In this document: positions 8,704 to 16,353 of the stretch, one piece after another
Position numbering within the stretch: the stretch's first letter is position 1
How the letters are laid out: each line of letters starts with the position of its first letter
IMG/VR virus record: IMGVR_UViG_3300028025_001656
Coordinates: 1-29,285 of that record
Reading direction: 5' to 3' (one strand)
Source: a virus
DNA length: 29,285 bases
Position numbers and translations under genes: made by a program
Notes under the pieces: generated by a model
Told to the model about the DNA's origin: nothing
Seen by the model: only the letters and a program-made list of their open reading frames with translations
Database searches by the model: none

Positions 8704-9635
8704 TGAAAGTAATTGAACTCGTCCTCGAAGATACCGAAGGACTAAACGGCATTAACGCCATAAGCATCGTAGAACATCCCGCCATCGAGGAGAACTTTAT
8801 CACGTTGTCAAAAGAACACGAGGTACAGTTCGCCAAGCAGGACGAGGAGAAGCGCATCTTGATGGGTGCAGCCTTGGTTCCTAATAAGACCATCTACCGC
8901 AACCAAGGCGGAGAGGAGTTTTACGTCTACTTCTCAAAAGAGACCGTGCGTAAGGCATCTGAGTTATTCCTAATGCGTGGATACCAAGGCAACACAACGC
9001 TTGAACACGCAGCCGAACTCAATGGCTTGTCGGTTGTTGAATCGTGGATTATCGAAGACCCAGAGAAAGATAAGACTGCCATTTACGGAATGGAGTTGCC
9101 CGAAGGTACTTGGATGGTGTCAATGAAAGTCAACAATGAGGACGTCTGGACAAACTATGTAAAGACTGGCCGTGTAAAGGGCTTTTCAATCGAGGGCTAC
9201 TTCGTTGACAAGCTGCAAATGGAATCCCACTTGGAGCGCATCGAAGAAGAGGAGGCTGAGTTCCTACTTTCCAATATTATTGCCAAGATTAAAAAGGATG
9301 GCCGCCTAAAGAGCAAGAAGCGAGTCGAAATGGAGTCGTATACAGACTACCCAGAGGCCGTTCGCAACAATGCTAAGCGTGGTATCGAACTCAACGAGAA
9401 AGGCGGTAACAAGTGCGCTACGCAAGTGGGCAAGATACGAGCACAACAACTGGCAGACGGGAAGCCCGTAAGCGTGGAGACAATTAGCCGTATGTACTCG
9501 TACCTATCAAGAGCTGAGGCATACTATGACGAATCCGATACGGAAGCCTGCGGTACTATTTCCTTTTTGCTATGGGGCGGACTTGCCGCCAAGCGTTGGT
9601 CAGAATCTAAATTAAAAGAACTCGGTAAACTATGA
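8703..9635 (+). CDS. Prohead serine protease, XkdF-like, with extra C-terminal domain
   Basis: 310 residues. The N-terminal about 180 residues have the layout of the XkdF-type/prohead protease fold: VEHPAIEENFITLS near the start, RILMGAALVPNKTIYR, the likely catalytic His in GNTTLEHAAELNG, and the likely Ser in VKGFSIEGYF. It would trim scaffold and capsid inside the prohead. From about residue 213 a separate small domain begins (YTDYPEAVRNNAKRGIELNE, then KCATQVGKIRAQQLA, then MYSYLSRAEAYYD, then TISFLLWGG); it is a family I remember attached to phage head proteins but cannot name. Scaffold and capsid genes follow directly, consistent with the call. Confidence 0.8.
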   Translation: MKVIELVLEDTEGLNGINAISIVEHPAIEENFITLSKEHEVQFAKQDEEKRILMGAALVPNKTIYRNQGGEEFYVYFSKETVRKASELFLMRGYQGNTTLEHAAELNGLSVVESWIIEDPEKDKTAIYGMELPEGTWMVSMKVNNEDVWTNYVKTGRVKGFSIEGYFVDKLQMESHLERIEEEEAEFLLSNIIAKIKKDGRLKSKKRVEMESYTDYPEAVRNNAKRGIELNEKGGNKCATQVGKIRAQQLADGKPVSVETISRMYSYLSRAEAYYDESDTEACGTISFLLWGGLAAKRWSESKLKELGKL

Positions 9636-9775
9636 AAGAGACCCCAAGTCGCACATCACCCAAGAACGGCAAGCGTGGTTGCCTGTGCAAAAACAACACC
9701 TACTCCTCTAAGTGCTGCGATGGTTCGCTCAGAGCGCAGGGAGTAGGCCCTGTTAATAAAGCCCCGAATTTGTAA
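9632..9775 (+). CDS. Small Cys-rich protein in the head module
   Basis: 47 residues. The ATG overlaps the protease stop (ATGA). Four cysteines cluster in KRGCLCKNNTYSSKCCDGSL, followed by a Gly/Pro-containing tail. This short pattern is one I recall as a frequently conserved mini-protein next to head genes of Bacteroidetes phages. The Cys spacing (CxC...CC) could bind a metal ion or form disulfides; nothing tells which. It is followed by a 30-nt gap before the scaffold gene. Confidence 0.7.
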   Translation: MKETPSRTSPKNGKRGCLCKNNTYSSKCCDGSLRAQGVGPVNKAPNL

Positions 9776-9805
9776 CAAAGTAAACCCAATCAAATTAGTT
9801 GAAAT

Positions 9806-10351
9806 ATGAAAGCGAGCGAAATTTTCACCAAATTCTTTGCTGAGTTATCAGCAGTAGAAGCAGAGGTTAAGTTGGCGCAGGCCAAACTTGACAACGGAAC
9901 TGTCCTCGAAGCCGAAGCATTTGAAGCAGGCCAACCCATCTTTATCGTTAGCGAAGAAGACCGTATTGCTGTTCCAGTAGGAGAATACCTGATGGAAGAC
10001 GGACGTGTTTTGGTCGTTACCGAAGAAGGCGTGATTGGCGAAATCAAAGAAGCAGCCGCCGAAGAGGAAACACCAGAGGTAGAAGTAGAGGTTGAGGCCG
10101 CTGCTGAGCCATCTGTTGAAGACAAGATTAAGGAGCTTGTAATGCCCCTTATCGAAGAAATGAAGGCGGAGTTGTCCGCAATGAAGGAAGAGATGGGAGC
10201 CTACAAGAAGAAGCAAGAAATGTCTTCTGACGTACCTGCCGCATCCGCCATCAAACACAATCCAGAAGGTTCAGTTAAAGAGGTAGTAAGCCTGTCGCAA
10301 AACTCGCCCGAGTCTGCCCTTGACCGTGTCCTTGCCCGTTTAAACAAATAA
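9806..10351 (+). CDS. Capsid scaffold-like protein
   Basis: 181 residues, strongly acidic. The N-terminal 90 residues include a beta-type segment (GQPIFIVSEEDRIAVPVGEY, then GRVLVVTEEGVIGEI), then a low-complexity Glu/Ala/Val run (about 75-100), then a coiled-coil helix (VEDKIKELVMPLIEEMKAEL, then SAMKEEMGAYKKKQEM), and a short C-terminal region ending in DRVLARLNK. Acidic linker plus coiled coil directly between the protease and the major capsid gene is the usual scaffold arrangement. It would be degraded by the XkdF-like protease. The C-terminal basic residues may bind capsid, as known for other scaffolds. Confidence 0.72.
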   Translation: MKASEIFTKFFAELSAVEAEVKLAQAKLDNGTVLEAEAFEAGQPIFIVSEEDRIAVPVGEYLMEDGRVLVVTEEGVIGEIKEAAAEEETPEVEVEVEAAAEPSVEDKIKELVMPLIEEMKAELSAMKEEMGAYKKKQEMSSDVPAASAIKHNPEGSVKEVVSLSQNSPESALDRVLARLNK

Positions 10352-10367
10352 AACCCAAACATAACAA

Positions 10368-11294
10368 ATGCCCACAACTACTTCAATCACCACGACGTAT
10401 GCTGGCGAATTCGCTGGTAAATACGTTGCCGCCGCTCTGTTGAGCGCACCTACCTTGGACAAAGGCCTCATCGAGGTTTTGCCCAACGTACTTTACAAAT
10501 CCGTTATCCAGAAGGTTAACACGGACGACATCTTGAAGGACGCTACTTGCGACTTTGACCCTACGTCTACCGTTACCTTGACCGAGCGTATCTTGACCTT
10601 GGAAGAGTTCCAAGTTAACTTGCAAATGTGTAAGAAGGACTTCGAGCAAACTTGGCAAGCCGTTGAGATGGGATATTCCGCTTTCAAGAATGTACCTGCC
10701 TCTTTCACTGACTTCTTGATTGCCTACGCCGCCGAGCGTGTTTCTGCCCGCATCGAGCAGAACATCTGGGCTGGTGTTAACGCATCTTCTGGCCAGTTCG
10801 CAGGTTTCCAAACCTTGTTCGCTGCTGATGGAGACGTTGTAGACGTAACCGGTACTACCGTTACCGCTTCTAACGTAATTGCTGAAATGGGCAAGGTAGT
10901 TGACGCTATCCCTGCTGCCCTGTACGGCAAGCCTGACGTTTACTTGTATGTATCTCAGAACGTAGCCAAGGCTTACGTCCGTGCATTGGGCGGATTCGGA
11001 GCTTCTGGTCTGGGTGCAAATGGTGTGAACAACCAAGGTACTATGTGGTATGGTTCTGAGCCTTTGTTCTTCGACGGAATTCCCGTTGTATTGGCCGAAG
11101 GTCTTTCTGCTAACCGTATGGTTGCAGCTCAGAAGAGCAACTTGTTCTTCGGAACTGGCTTGTTGAGCGACAAGAACGAAGTTCGCCTGATTGATATGGC
11201 CGACATCGATGGTTCTCAGAACTTCCGCTTGGTAATGCGTATGAGCGCAGGTATCCAGTACGGTATCGGTTCCGACATCGTTTTCTACGCTTAA
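10368..11294 (+). CDS. Major capsid protein
   Basis: 308 residues. The Thr-rich N-terminus (TTTSITTTYAGEFAGKYVAA) is followed by an HK97-type layout: DFDPTSTVTLTERILTLEE (E-loop-like segment), LQMCKKDFEQTWQAVEMG, the helix AERVSARIEQNIWAG (spine helix), the P-domain strand GKPDVYLYVSQNVAKAYVRA, and the closing DGSQNFRLVMRMSAGIQYG with the terminal strand. Codon choice is uniform and C-ending for Asn, Lys/AAG and Phe, as expected for a highly expressed gene. It sits after the scaffold and is followed at once by an intrinsic terminator. Assignment rests on position, size and fold pattern. Confidence 0.88.
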   Translation: MPTTTSITTTYAGEFAGKYVAAALLSAPTLDKGLIEVLPNVLYKSVIQKVNTDDILKDATCDFDPTSTVTLTERILTLEEFQVNLQMCKKDFEQTWQAVEMGYSAFKNVPASFTDFLIAYAAERVSARIEQNIWAGVNASSGQFAGFQTLFAADGDVVDVTGTTVTASNVIAEMGKVVDAIPAALYGKPDVYLYVSQNVAKAYVRALGGFGASGLGANGVNNQGTMWYGSEPLFFDGIPVVLAEGLSANRMVAAQKSNLFFGTGLLSDKNEVRLIDMADIDGSQNFRLVMRMSAGIQYGIGSDIVFYA

Positions 11295-11311
11295 TTTTAA
11301 ATCAAATCCTT

Positions 11312-11354
11312 GAAGGGGGTGGTGGTGTAATAACGCCCCACCCCTTTCTTTTTT
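11312..11354 (+). terminator. Intrinsic terminator after the capsid gene
   Basis: A G-rich arm (AAGGGGGTGG, 11313-11322) pairs with CCCACCCCTT (11337-11346) across an A/T-containing loop, followed by TCTTTTTT. It lies in the 81-nt gap between capsid and tail tube genes. It could fully stop or only partly attenuate transcription so that capsid mRNA exceeds the downstream message. Confidence 0.8.
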
Positions 11355-11375
11355 AACTTACTAAATACAAACAAA

Positions 11376-11909
11376 ATGGCTTGTGCACTTTCCCTTGGCC
11401 GTATCGAACCCTGCAAGGACGTTGTAGGTGGTTTGAATGCGGTTTACTTTTTGAACTACGCAGACCTGACGGTAACTTATGACGCCACCAACACGGATGC
11501 GATTGACGTTCTCGGAAGCGGATTGACCGCTTACAAATACGACCTGAAAGGAACCTCCTCATTCGAGCAGGCAATCACTTCTTCTCGTGACAACGGAACC
11601 ACGTTCTTCGACCAAACCTTGAATCTGACCTTGCACAAATTGAGCAAGCAATCACACAAGGAAATCAAGTTGATGGCTTACGGCCGTCCGATTGTTATTG
11701 TTGAAGACCGCAATGGTAACTACTTCGTTGCTGGTTTGCAACACGGTTGCGAGGTTACAGGTGGTACTATCGTTACTGGTGCTGCTATGGGCGATATGAG
11801 TGGCTACACTCTGACACTAAACGGACAGGAGCCAGTTCCTGCGAACTTCTTGGATGGTACTTTGACTGCTGCTGGAATTACCACTATCGTATCAGGAACC
11901 GATTTTTAA
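11376..11909 (+). CDS. Major tail tube protein
   Basis: 177 residues, beta-rich. Features: MACALSLGRIEPCKDVVGGL at the N-terminus, a Tyr/Asp/Thr-rich beta region, LTAYKYDLKGTSSFEQAI, and a C-terminal half with HKLSKQSHKEIKLMAYGR then PIVIVEDRNGNYFVAGLQ and GYTLTLNGQEPVPANF, which is the order of strands typical of tail tube proteins of Bacteroidetes siphophages. Location between the capsid gene and coiled-coil genes and its separate message (terminators on both sides at 11312 and 12726) fit an abundant structural protein. Confidence is high for the tail tube and moderate for exact family. Confidence 0.8.
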   Translation: MACALSLGRIEPCKDVVGGLNAVYFLNYADLTVTYDATNTDAIDVLGSGLTAYKYDLKGTSSFEQAITSSRDNGTTFFDQTLNLTLHKLSKQSHKEIKLMAYGRPIVIVEDRNGNYFVAGLQHGCEVTGGTIVTGAAMGDMSGYTLTLNGQEPVPANFLDGTLTAAGITTIVSGTDF

Positions 11910-11923
11910 TATATCTTTGACGT

Positions 11924-12328
11924 ATGAATAAGCCGTTAGAGATTATTAACCGAATGCGGAAGGTTGAGTTGTCTGTCATAGATGAACTCAATTCTGCTAT
12001 TGCCTCCATCGGGCCACTGAATTCCGACTACGACGTTATTATTCGTAACACAAATAGTTTTTTAAAACAAGCTCGTGGATTAATTGGGTCTTACGAATTG
12101 GTTACAACGCAGGCGGCAAAGGCCTTAAAGGGATATCAGAACGTCTTATCTGAACTAACCAAAGCCCAGCGAAAGTACGTTGCGCAGGCAAAGGAGTTGG
12201 GTATTGACGCAAAGAAGACGCCAGAATACAACAAGTCTCAGCAACAATCGTTCTTTCTTGAAGTTAGAATTCAGTTCTTGAAAAACGAATTGGAGAACGA
12301 GCTGAAATCTGCCATACCTAATCTATAA
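11924..12328 (+). CDS. Coiled-coil protein downstream of the tail tube
   Basis: 134 residues, almost all helical by composition (RMRKVELSVIDELNSAIASI; LTKAQRKYVAQAKELGIDA; VRIQFLKNELENELKSAI). No known family recognised. It shares the segment KYVxxAKELG(I/V)D with the next gene, which suggests the two are paralogues. Its place after the tail tube and before a terminator suggests a tail or head role, for example a chaperone; this is inference. The gap to the tube gene is 14 nt, with a TATCTTTG sequence at 11912-11919 that resembles a Bacteroidetes -7 element but lacks a partner at -33. Confidence 0.65.
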   Translation: MNKPLEIINRMRKVELSVIDELNSAIASIGPLNSDYDVIIRNTNSFLKQARGLIGSYELVTTQAAKALKGYQNVLSELTKAQRKYVAQAKELGIDAKKTPEYNKSQQQSFFLEVRIQFLKNELENELKSAIPNL

Positions 12329-12333
12329 ATAAA

Positions 12334-12699
12334 ATGAGCAAACAAACAGTATACAATATCTTGGCTTCAGCCAAGCCAGTTAAGGTTGAGTTGGGAATTA
12401 AAGATGATTTTGAAACGGCCTTCAAAGTAGCTGTTGATAAAGAATGGGAATCTGTTTCTGCGGTGCAGGCTTTAGTTAAGCAAATTCCTAATGTTGAAAA
12501 AGCCTTGAATGATGCAAAGGCTAAATATATTGAAGCAAATAAAACGGCCGAAAAATATGTATCAGCAGCAAAAGAACTTGGAGTTGACATTAGTAGCGGT
12601 ACTCAGGCCACTATGAATTTATCTGGCTCAAAACCGCAAGTTATTGATAAGCTCATACAGAAGCTCAATAACATAAGAAACGAACTAAATACTTTTTAG
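12334..12699 (+). CDS. Coiled-coil protein, probable paralogue of the preceding one
   Basis: 121 residues, helical (EKALNDAKAKYIEANKTAEK, then YVSAAKELGVDISSGTQ, and a C-terminal helix IDKLIQKLNNIRNELNTF). The core YVSAAKELGVD matches YVAQAKELGID of the preceding gene, at a comparable position about two-thirds along the chain; the rest differs. Codons are more A/T-rich than in the tail tube gene. It ends the operon: an intrinsic terminator begins 26 nt after the stop. Function unknown; a paired role with the upstream protein is plausible. Confidence 0.65.
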   Translation: MSKQTVYNILASAKPVKVELGIKDDFETAFKVAVDKEWESVSAVQALVKQIPNVEKALNDAKAKYIEANKTAEKYVSAAKELGVDISSGTQATMNLSGSKPQVIDKLIQKLNNIRNELNTF

Positions 12700-12725
12700 T
12701 ATATTTTCTTAAGCAAGTCAGAAAG

Positions 12726-12747
12726 GCCACCTTCGGGTGGCTTTTTT
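12726..12747 (+). terminator. Intrinsic terminator with TTCG loop
   Basis: GCCACC (12726-12731), loop TTCG, GGTGGC (12736-12741), then six T. It ends the tail tube/coiled-coil unit ahead of the portal unit. The UUCG tetraloop recurs in two other terminators here (21504 and 25483). Confidence 0.9.
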
Positions 12748-12790
12748 GTTTGTAAGAAAAACAAAACGCCCGACCTGAGTTAATTAAAAG

Positions 12791-13126
12791 ATGAACATCT
12801 TAACAACAAGCGCATCAAGCCAAAACCTCGTTATCATTCCGAGGTCGTTTCCTGCTACGGTGGTTGTCAAGTTAACCAATGAGTCAACTAACACCACGCA
12901 GCAACAAACGAGAACACCAACGTCCGCCAATGGCTATATGACCATCGCTGCTGCTTGGGTATTGGAAGAGGCCAACTTCTACTTGTTGGAAGTATTTAGC
13001 GGCTCGAACTTAATCTACCGAGGTCGGGTGTTTTGCACCAACCAAACGAACTTCGAGAAGTATACCGTCAACTCTGGCGTTTACACGCAGGAGACCGCTG
13101 GGGATAATACATTTGTAATTATATGA
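12791..13126 (+). CDS. Small beta-rich structural-type protein
   Basis: 111 residues. Alternating Val/Thr/Asn strands (LVIIPRSFPATVVVKLTNES, then FYLLEVFSGSNLIYRGRVF, then FEKYTVNSGVYTQETA) suggest a single beta sandwich, as seen in small tail or head decoration proteins. Its stop overlaps the start of the portal gene (ATGA), so the two are probably translated together. No catalytic motif and no family that I can name. It starts the portal unit after the terminator at 12726; no clear host-type promoter is seen in the 91-nt gap. Confidence 0.65.
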   Translation: MNILTTSASSQNLVIIPRSFPATVVVKLTNESTNTTQQQTRTPTSANGYMTIAAAWVLEEANFYLLEVFSGSNLIYRGRVFCTNQTNFEKYTVNSGVYTQETAGDNTFVII

Positions 13127-14889
13127 GCAACATTCGATTCGTAGCAATGAACTCCTACGTTCGTCCCGAAATTAAAGAGGTGGCGAATAAAGGCTGGGTG
13201 GAGTACGGTGAGGACAACAACTACTTCCAATACCTGATTGACAGGTACAACGGAAGCCCGACCAACAACGCTATCATTAACGGGATTATCGATATGGTAT
13301 TCGGTAAAGGGCTTGGAGCAACAAACGCAGCCCAGAAGCCAGACGAGTACGCAATGATGATGTCCTTGTTTAGCAAGCAAACGGTGTCTCGTGTTTGTGC
13401 GGACTTCAAGATGATGGGCAACGCTGCCTTTCAGGTTATCTACAACAAAGACCACTCTAAAATTGTCAAGGTAGAACATATCCCCGTTGAGACCCTTAGA
13501 GCTGAGCGTTGCAACGAACGTGGCGATATTCCTGCTTACTACTACGCCAAGAACTGGGATGCCGTAAAGGCACGCAAAGAGGAGCCAGTTCGGATTGATG
13601 CGTTTGGAATGTCAAACAACGGCATTGAGATACTTTACATTAAGCCGTACAAAGCAGGATACTACTACTACGCACCTACGGACTACCAAGGTTCCTTGCC
13701 TTACGCTGATTTGGAGGAGGAGGTAGCCAACTACCACATCAATAACATTAAGAACGGACTTGCTCCGTCTATGTTGGTTAACTTCAATAACGGAATCCCA
13801 ACCGAAGAAGACCAAACGCTAATTGAACGCAGGATTGCAGATAAGTTTTCGGGTAGCTCGAATGCTGGTCGGTTTATCTTGGCGTTCAACGACAACAAGG
13901 AACTCGCAGCAACAATCGAACCCGTACAACTGTCGGACGCAAGCGACCAATACCAATTCCTATCTACGGAATGCACGCAGAAGATTATGGTAGGCCATAG
14001 GGTGACTTCTCCGATGCTTTTGGGAATTAAGGATAACTCAGGACTCGGTAACAACGCAGAGGAGCTTAAAACGGCTTCTATCCTGTTCGACAATATCGTT
14101 ATCCGTCCCCTTCAGGAAATTATCTTGGATGGCATCGAGCAAATCCTGTCGTTCAACCAAGCGTCTCTTAATATCTATTTCAAGACCTTGCAGCCTCTGG
14201 AGTTTAAGGAGGAGATTGTTGCTCCTTCTGAGGTGGTAGAGGAGTCCACAGGCGTTGAGGATAGCAACTTTAGTTTATCCGCCGAGGTCACCGATGCAGA
14301 GCTGGAGGAGGTATTCGACCGCCTTGCTGAGTTTGGTGAGGATGAAGACTTAGAAAACTTTGACTTGGTGGATGAGAGGCCTGTTGACTACGAGCAAGAG
14401 GCGTATTTAGATTCACTTCTTAAGTTAGCAAAGACAGGCGAAGCCTTCCCAAACGCCAAAAGCGAGCAGGACGGAATTAGCAAGGACGGACGCAAGTACA
14501 AGATTCGTTACGCATACGCTCCTAACGCTACCAAAAGCACGAGCCGTGACTTCTGCAAGAAGATGGTAAACGCAAAGAAGGTCTACCGCAAGGAAGACAT
14601 CGAGCGGATGGGCAAGCAATCCGTCAACGCTGGATTCGGTCCACGGGGAGCAGCCAACTACGACATTTGGTTGTACAAGGGAGGCGCACGGTGCCATCAC
14701 TTCTGGATGCGTAAGACCTACTTGGCAAAGGCGGAAGGCGTAACGCCAGATGCAAAGAATCCGAATGCTGATATTTCGGTTAACCAAGCCCGTAAAGCAG
14801 GAGTCGATTTGCCAAAGAACAACAAGAAGGTTGCCACTCGCCCTGTTGATATGCCGAACGAAGGATTTTTACCTAAAAGCAAGAACTAA
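13123..14889 (+). CDS. Portal protein with extra C-terminal domain
   Basis: 588 residues. The first about 370 residues have the portal layout: YGEDNNYFQYLIDRYNGSPT with the conserved N-terminal helix, IINGIIDMVFGKGLG, FKMMGNAAFQVIYNKDHSKI, VEHIPVETLRAE, FNNGIPTEEDQTLIERRI, and the stem/crown helix region TECTQKIMVGHRVTSPMLLG then PLQEIILDGIEQIL. It forms the dodecameric DNA channel in the head. After an acidic linker (about 370-435) there is an additional domain from about 445: KYKIRYAYAPNATKSTSR, FCKKMVNAKKVYRKEDIERM, FGPRGAANYDIWLYKGG, CHHFWMRKTYLAK. Its function is unknown to me. The location 11 kb after terL is unusual. Confidence 0.85.
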   Translation: MSNIRFVAMNSYVRPEIKEVANKGWVEYGEDNNYFQYLIDRYNGSPTNNAIINGIIDMVFGKGLGATNAAQKPDEYAMMMSLFSKQTVSRVCADFKMMGNAAFQVIYNKDHSKIVKVEHIPVETLRAERCNERGDIPAYYYAKNWDAVKARKEEPVRIDAFGMSNNGIEILYIKPYKAGYYYYAPTDYQGSLPYADLEEEVANYHINNIKNGLAPSMLVNFNNGIPTEEDQTLIERRIADKFSGSSNAGRFILAFNDNKELAATIEPVQLSDASDQYQFLSTECTQKIMVGHRVTSPMLLGIKDNSGLGNNAEELKTASILFDNIVIRPLQEIILDGIEQILSFNQASLNIYFKTLQPLEFKEEIVAPSEVVEESTGVEDSNFSLSAEVTDAELEEVFDRLAEFGEDEDLENFDLVDERPVDYEQEAYLDSLLKLAKTGEAFPNAKSEQDGISKDGRKYKIRYAYAPNATKSTSRDFCKKMVNAKKVYRKEDIERMGKQSVNAGFGPRGAANYDIWLYKGGARCHHFWMRKTYLAKAEGVTPDAKNPNADISVNQARKAGVDLPKNNKKVATRPVDMPNEGFLPKSKN

Positions 14890-15389
14890 TGCCAAAAGCT
14901 CTATTCGTAAAGCGGGAGGACGTAGTCCGAAATACCGCAATATCAGGCAATCTGGACACCGATAAATTTATACAATTTATTTCCATCGCTCAGGACATCC
15001 ACGTCCAGAACTACACAGGCACCAAGTTGTACGACAAGATTTCTACCGAAATCCTAAACGACACCTTGGCGGGCGACTACTTGGCGTTGGTGGTTGACTA
15101 CATTCAACCGATGCTTATCCACTTCGCAATGACCGAGTACCTGCCCTTTGCAGCGTACACAGTTGCCAACGGAGGAGTGTTTAAGCATATCAGCGAGAAT
15201 TCAACAAACGCAGAAAAAATAGAGATTGACTACTTAGTCGAGAAAGAGCGCACGATTGCGCAATACTATGCCCAACGCTTTATTGACTATATGGCTTTCC
15301 ATTCAACTGAATTTCCAGAGTACAATGAAAACGTCAACGAAGACATCTACCCAGACCGAGACAACCGTGCGTCCTCGTGGGTGCTATAA
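14889..15389 (+). CDS. Head-tail connector (DUF6712-like)
   Basis: 166 residues. Starts MPKALFVKREDVVRNTAISG, then helices FIQFISIAQDIHVQNYTGTK and LVVDYIQPMLIHFAMTEYL, and a C-terminal segment ending in YPDRDNRASSWVL. This matches head-tail adaptor proteins of the gp6-like group as I know them from Bacteroidetes phages (DUF6712-type). It would attach to the portal ring and receive the tail; sitting directly after portal, with a TAATG overlap, fits. The identification is by pattern only. Confidence 0.7.
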   Translation: MPKALFVKREDVVRNTAISGNLDTDKFIQFISIAQDIHVQNYTGTKLYDKISTEILNDTLAGDYLALVVDYIQPMLIHFAMTEYLPFAAYTVANGGVFKHISENSTNAEKIEIDYLVEKERTIAQYYAQRFIDYMAFHSTEFPEYNENVNEDIYPDRDNRASSWVL

Positions 15390-15424
15390 GGCAAAGGAGT
15401 CGAACGTAATTAAACTAAAACGAT

Positions 15425-15676
15425 ATGTCGAGTCCAAATAACAAAATATACTGGGGGCAGGGGAGCGCAATGAACCAAATCGGTTGGGGGCAGGGCTATG
15501 TCAACAACATCAACTGGGGATTGATTCACCCGAACTCGTGGGGGCATCCAGAAACGAACCTAACAGGTCAGAGCGGGGATGCTTACGACTATTTCTATTT
15601 GCAACGTGTAACGGCAGCGGGTGGGTATTACGAGGGTAGTGCTTGCGCAGTTGCTAAAATCGATTCTTGGTTATGA
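15425..15676 (+). CDS. Small Trp/Gly-rich (WGxG repeat) protein
   Basis: 83 residues. The first half repeats a short aromatic-glycine unit: IYWGQGSAMNQIGWGQGYV, NINWGLIHPNSWGHP, and then NLTGQSGDAYDYFYLQRVT. The unit WGxG occurs about every 12-13 residues, which suggests a small solenoid or a stick-like fibre segment. Located between the connector and the fibre gene, it is probably a virion protein. The next gene starts inside its stop codon (ATG 15673, TGA 15674-15676). The family is known to me only as an unannotated phage protein. Confidence 0.65.
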   Translation: MSSPNNKIYWGQGSAMNQIGWGQGYVNNINWGLIHPNSWGHPETNLTGQSGDAYDYFYLQRVTAAGGYYEGSACAVAKIDSWL

Positions 15677-16353
15677 GTTTAAGTGTAGACACTTTAAATT
15701 CTGTAAAACTATGCCGAACCTGTGAAGAGGTTAAGGATGTCTCTATGTTTGGAAAACATAGTGGACGTAGTGACGGATTGCAAAGCTGCTGCAAAAAATG
15801 TAAATCAATAAAGGACAAGGCATATCATCAAGCCAACATTGATAAAATAAAAGTAAAGGCTCACAATTATTATCTAAGTAATAAGGAGTCAATAATTAAA
15901 CGAGTTAGCGAGTACCGCATAGACAACAAGGAAGCAATAGCATCCAGAAAGGCAGAGTACTTTAGGCAGAATAAAGAGAAGTGGAATCAGTATAATAAAG
16001 ACCGAGCTAAGGTTGACCCAGTGTTTGCGTTAAAGGTTTCAATGCGTAAAACTTTGTGTAAACTTATGTCTGGCACTTATAAGTCAAAAAGAACCGAAGA
16101 GATTATTGGTTGTTCGTATGTTGAATTTAAAGAGCATATAGAGTCCAATTTTGAGTATTGGATGTCTTGGAGCAATAGGGGCTTATACAATGGCCAGATG
16201 TCTCACGGATGGGATATTGACCACGTAGTACCTTTATCTACCGCCAGAAGCGTAGAGGACATTATTAGATTAAATCACTACACGAATCTGCGCCCGTTGT
16301 GTAGTTACATTAATAGAAACATAAAGAGAGGGAATTATGAGCAGCCTGTATGA
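15673..16353 (+). CDS. HNH endonuclease (homing-type), free-standing
   Basis: 226 residues from ATG 15673, chosen over a TTG six bases upstream because it overlaps the previous stop (ATGA). N-terminal treble-clef-like part has CRTC ... CCKKC (about 15-42). It is followed by a Lys/Asn/Tyr-rich linker, and a C-terminal HNH core WDIDHVVPL with NLRPLCSYINRNIKRG. This layout is a typical phage HNH nuclease. It lies between two structural genes, is much more A/T-rich in its codons than they are, and its stop overlaps the next start. That pattern suggests a selfish insertion. The target site cannot be seen. Confidence 0.88.
   Translation: MSLSVDTLNSVKLCRTCEEVKDVSMFGKHSGRSDGLQSCCKKCKSIKDKAYHQANIDKIKVKAHNYYLSNKESIIKRVSEYRIDNKEAIASRKAEYFRQNKEKWNQYNKDRAKVDPVFALKVSMRKTLCKLMSGTYKSKRTEEIIGCSYVEFKEHIESNFEYWMSWSNRGLYNGQMSHGWDIDHVVPLSTARSVEDIIRLNHYTNLRPLCSYINRNIKRGNYEQPV

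Noticed and set aside
10383-11036. 217-codon - strand frame opposite the capsid gene
   Set aside because: Product of strong codon bias of the capsid gene; no motif in the translation.
11912-11919. TATCTTTG before the coiled-coil gene at 11924
   Set aside because: Matches the -7 element but has no TTTG/TTG about 18 bases upstream and leaves only four bases before the ATG, so not called a promoter.
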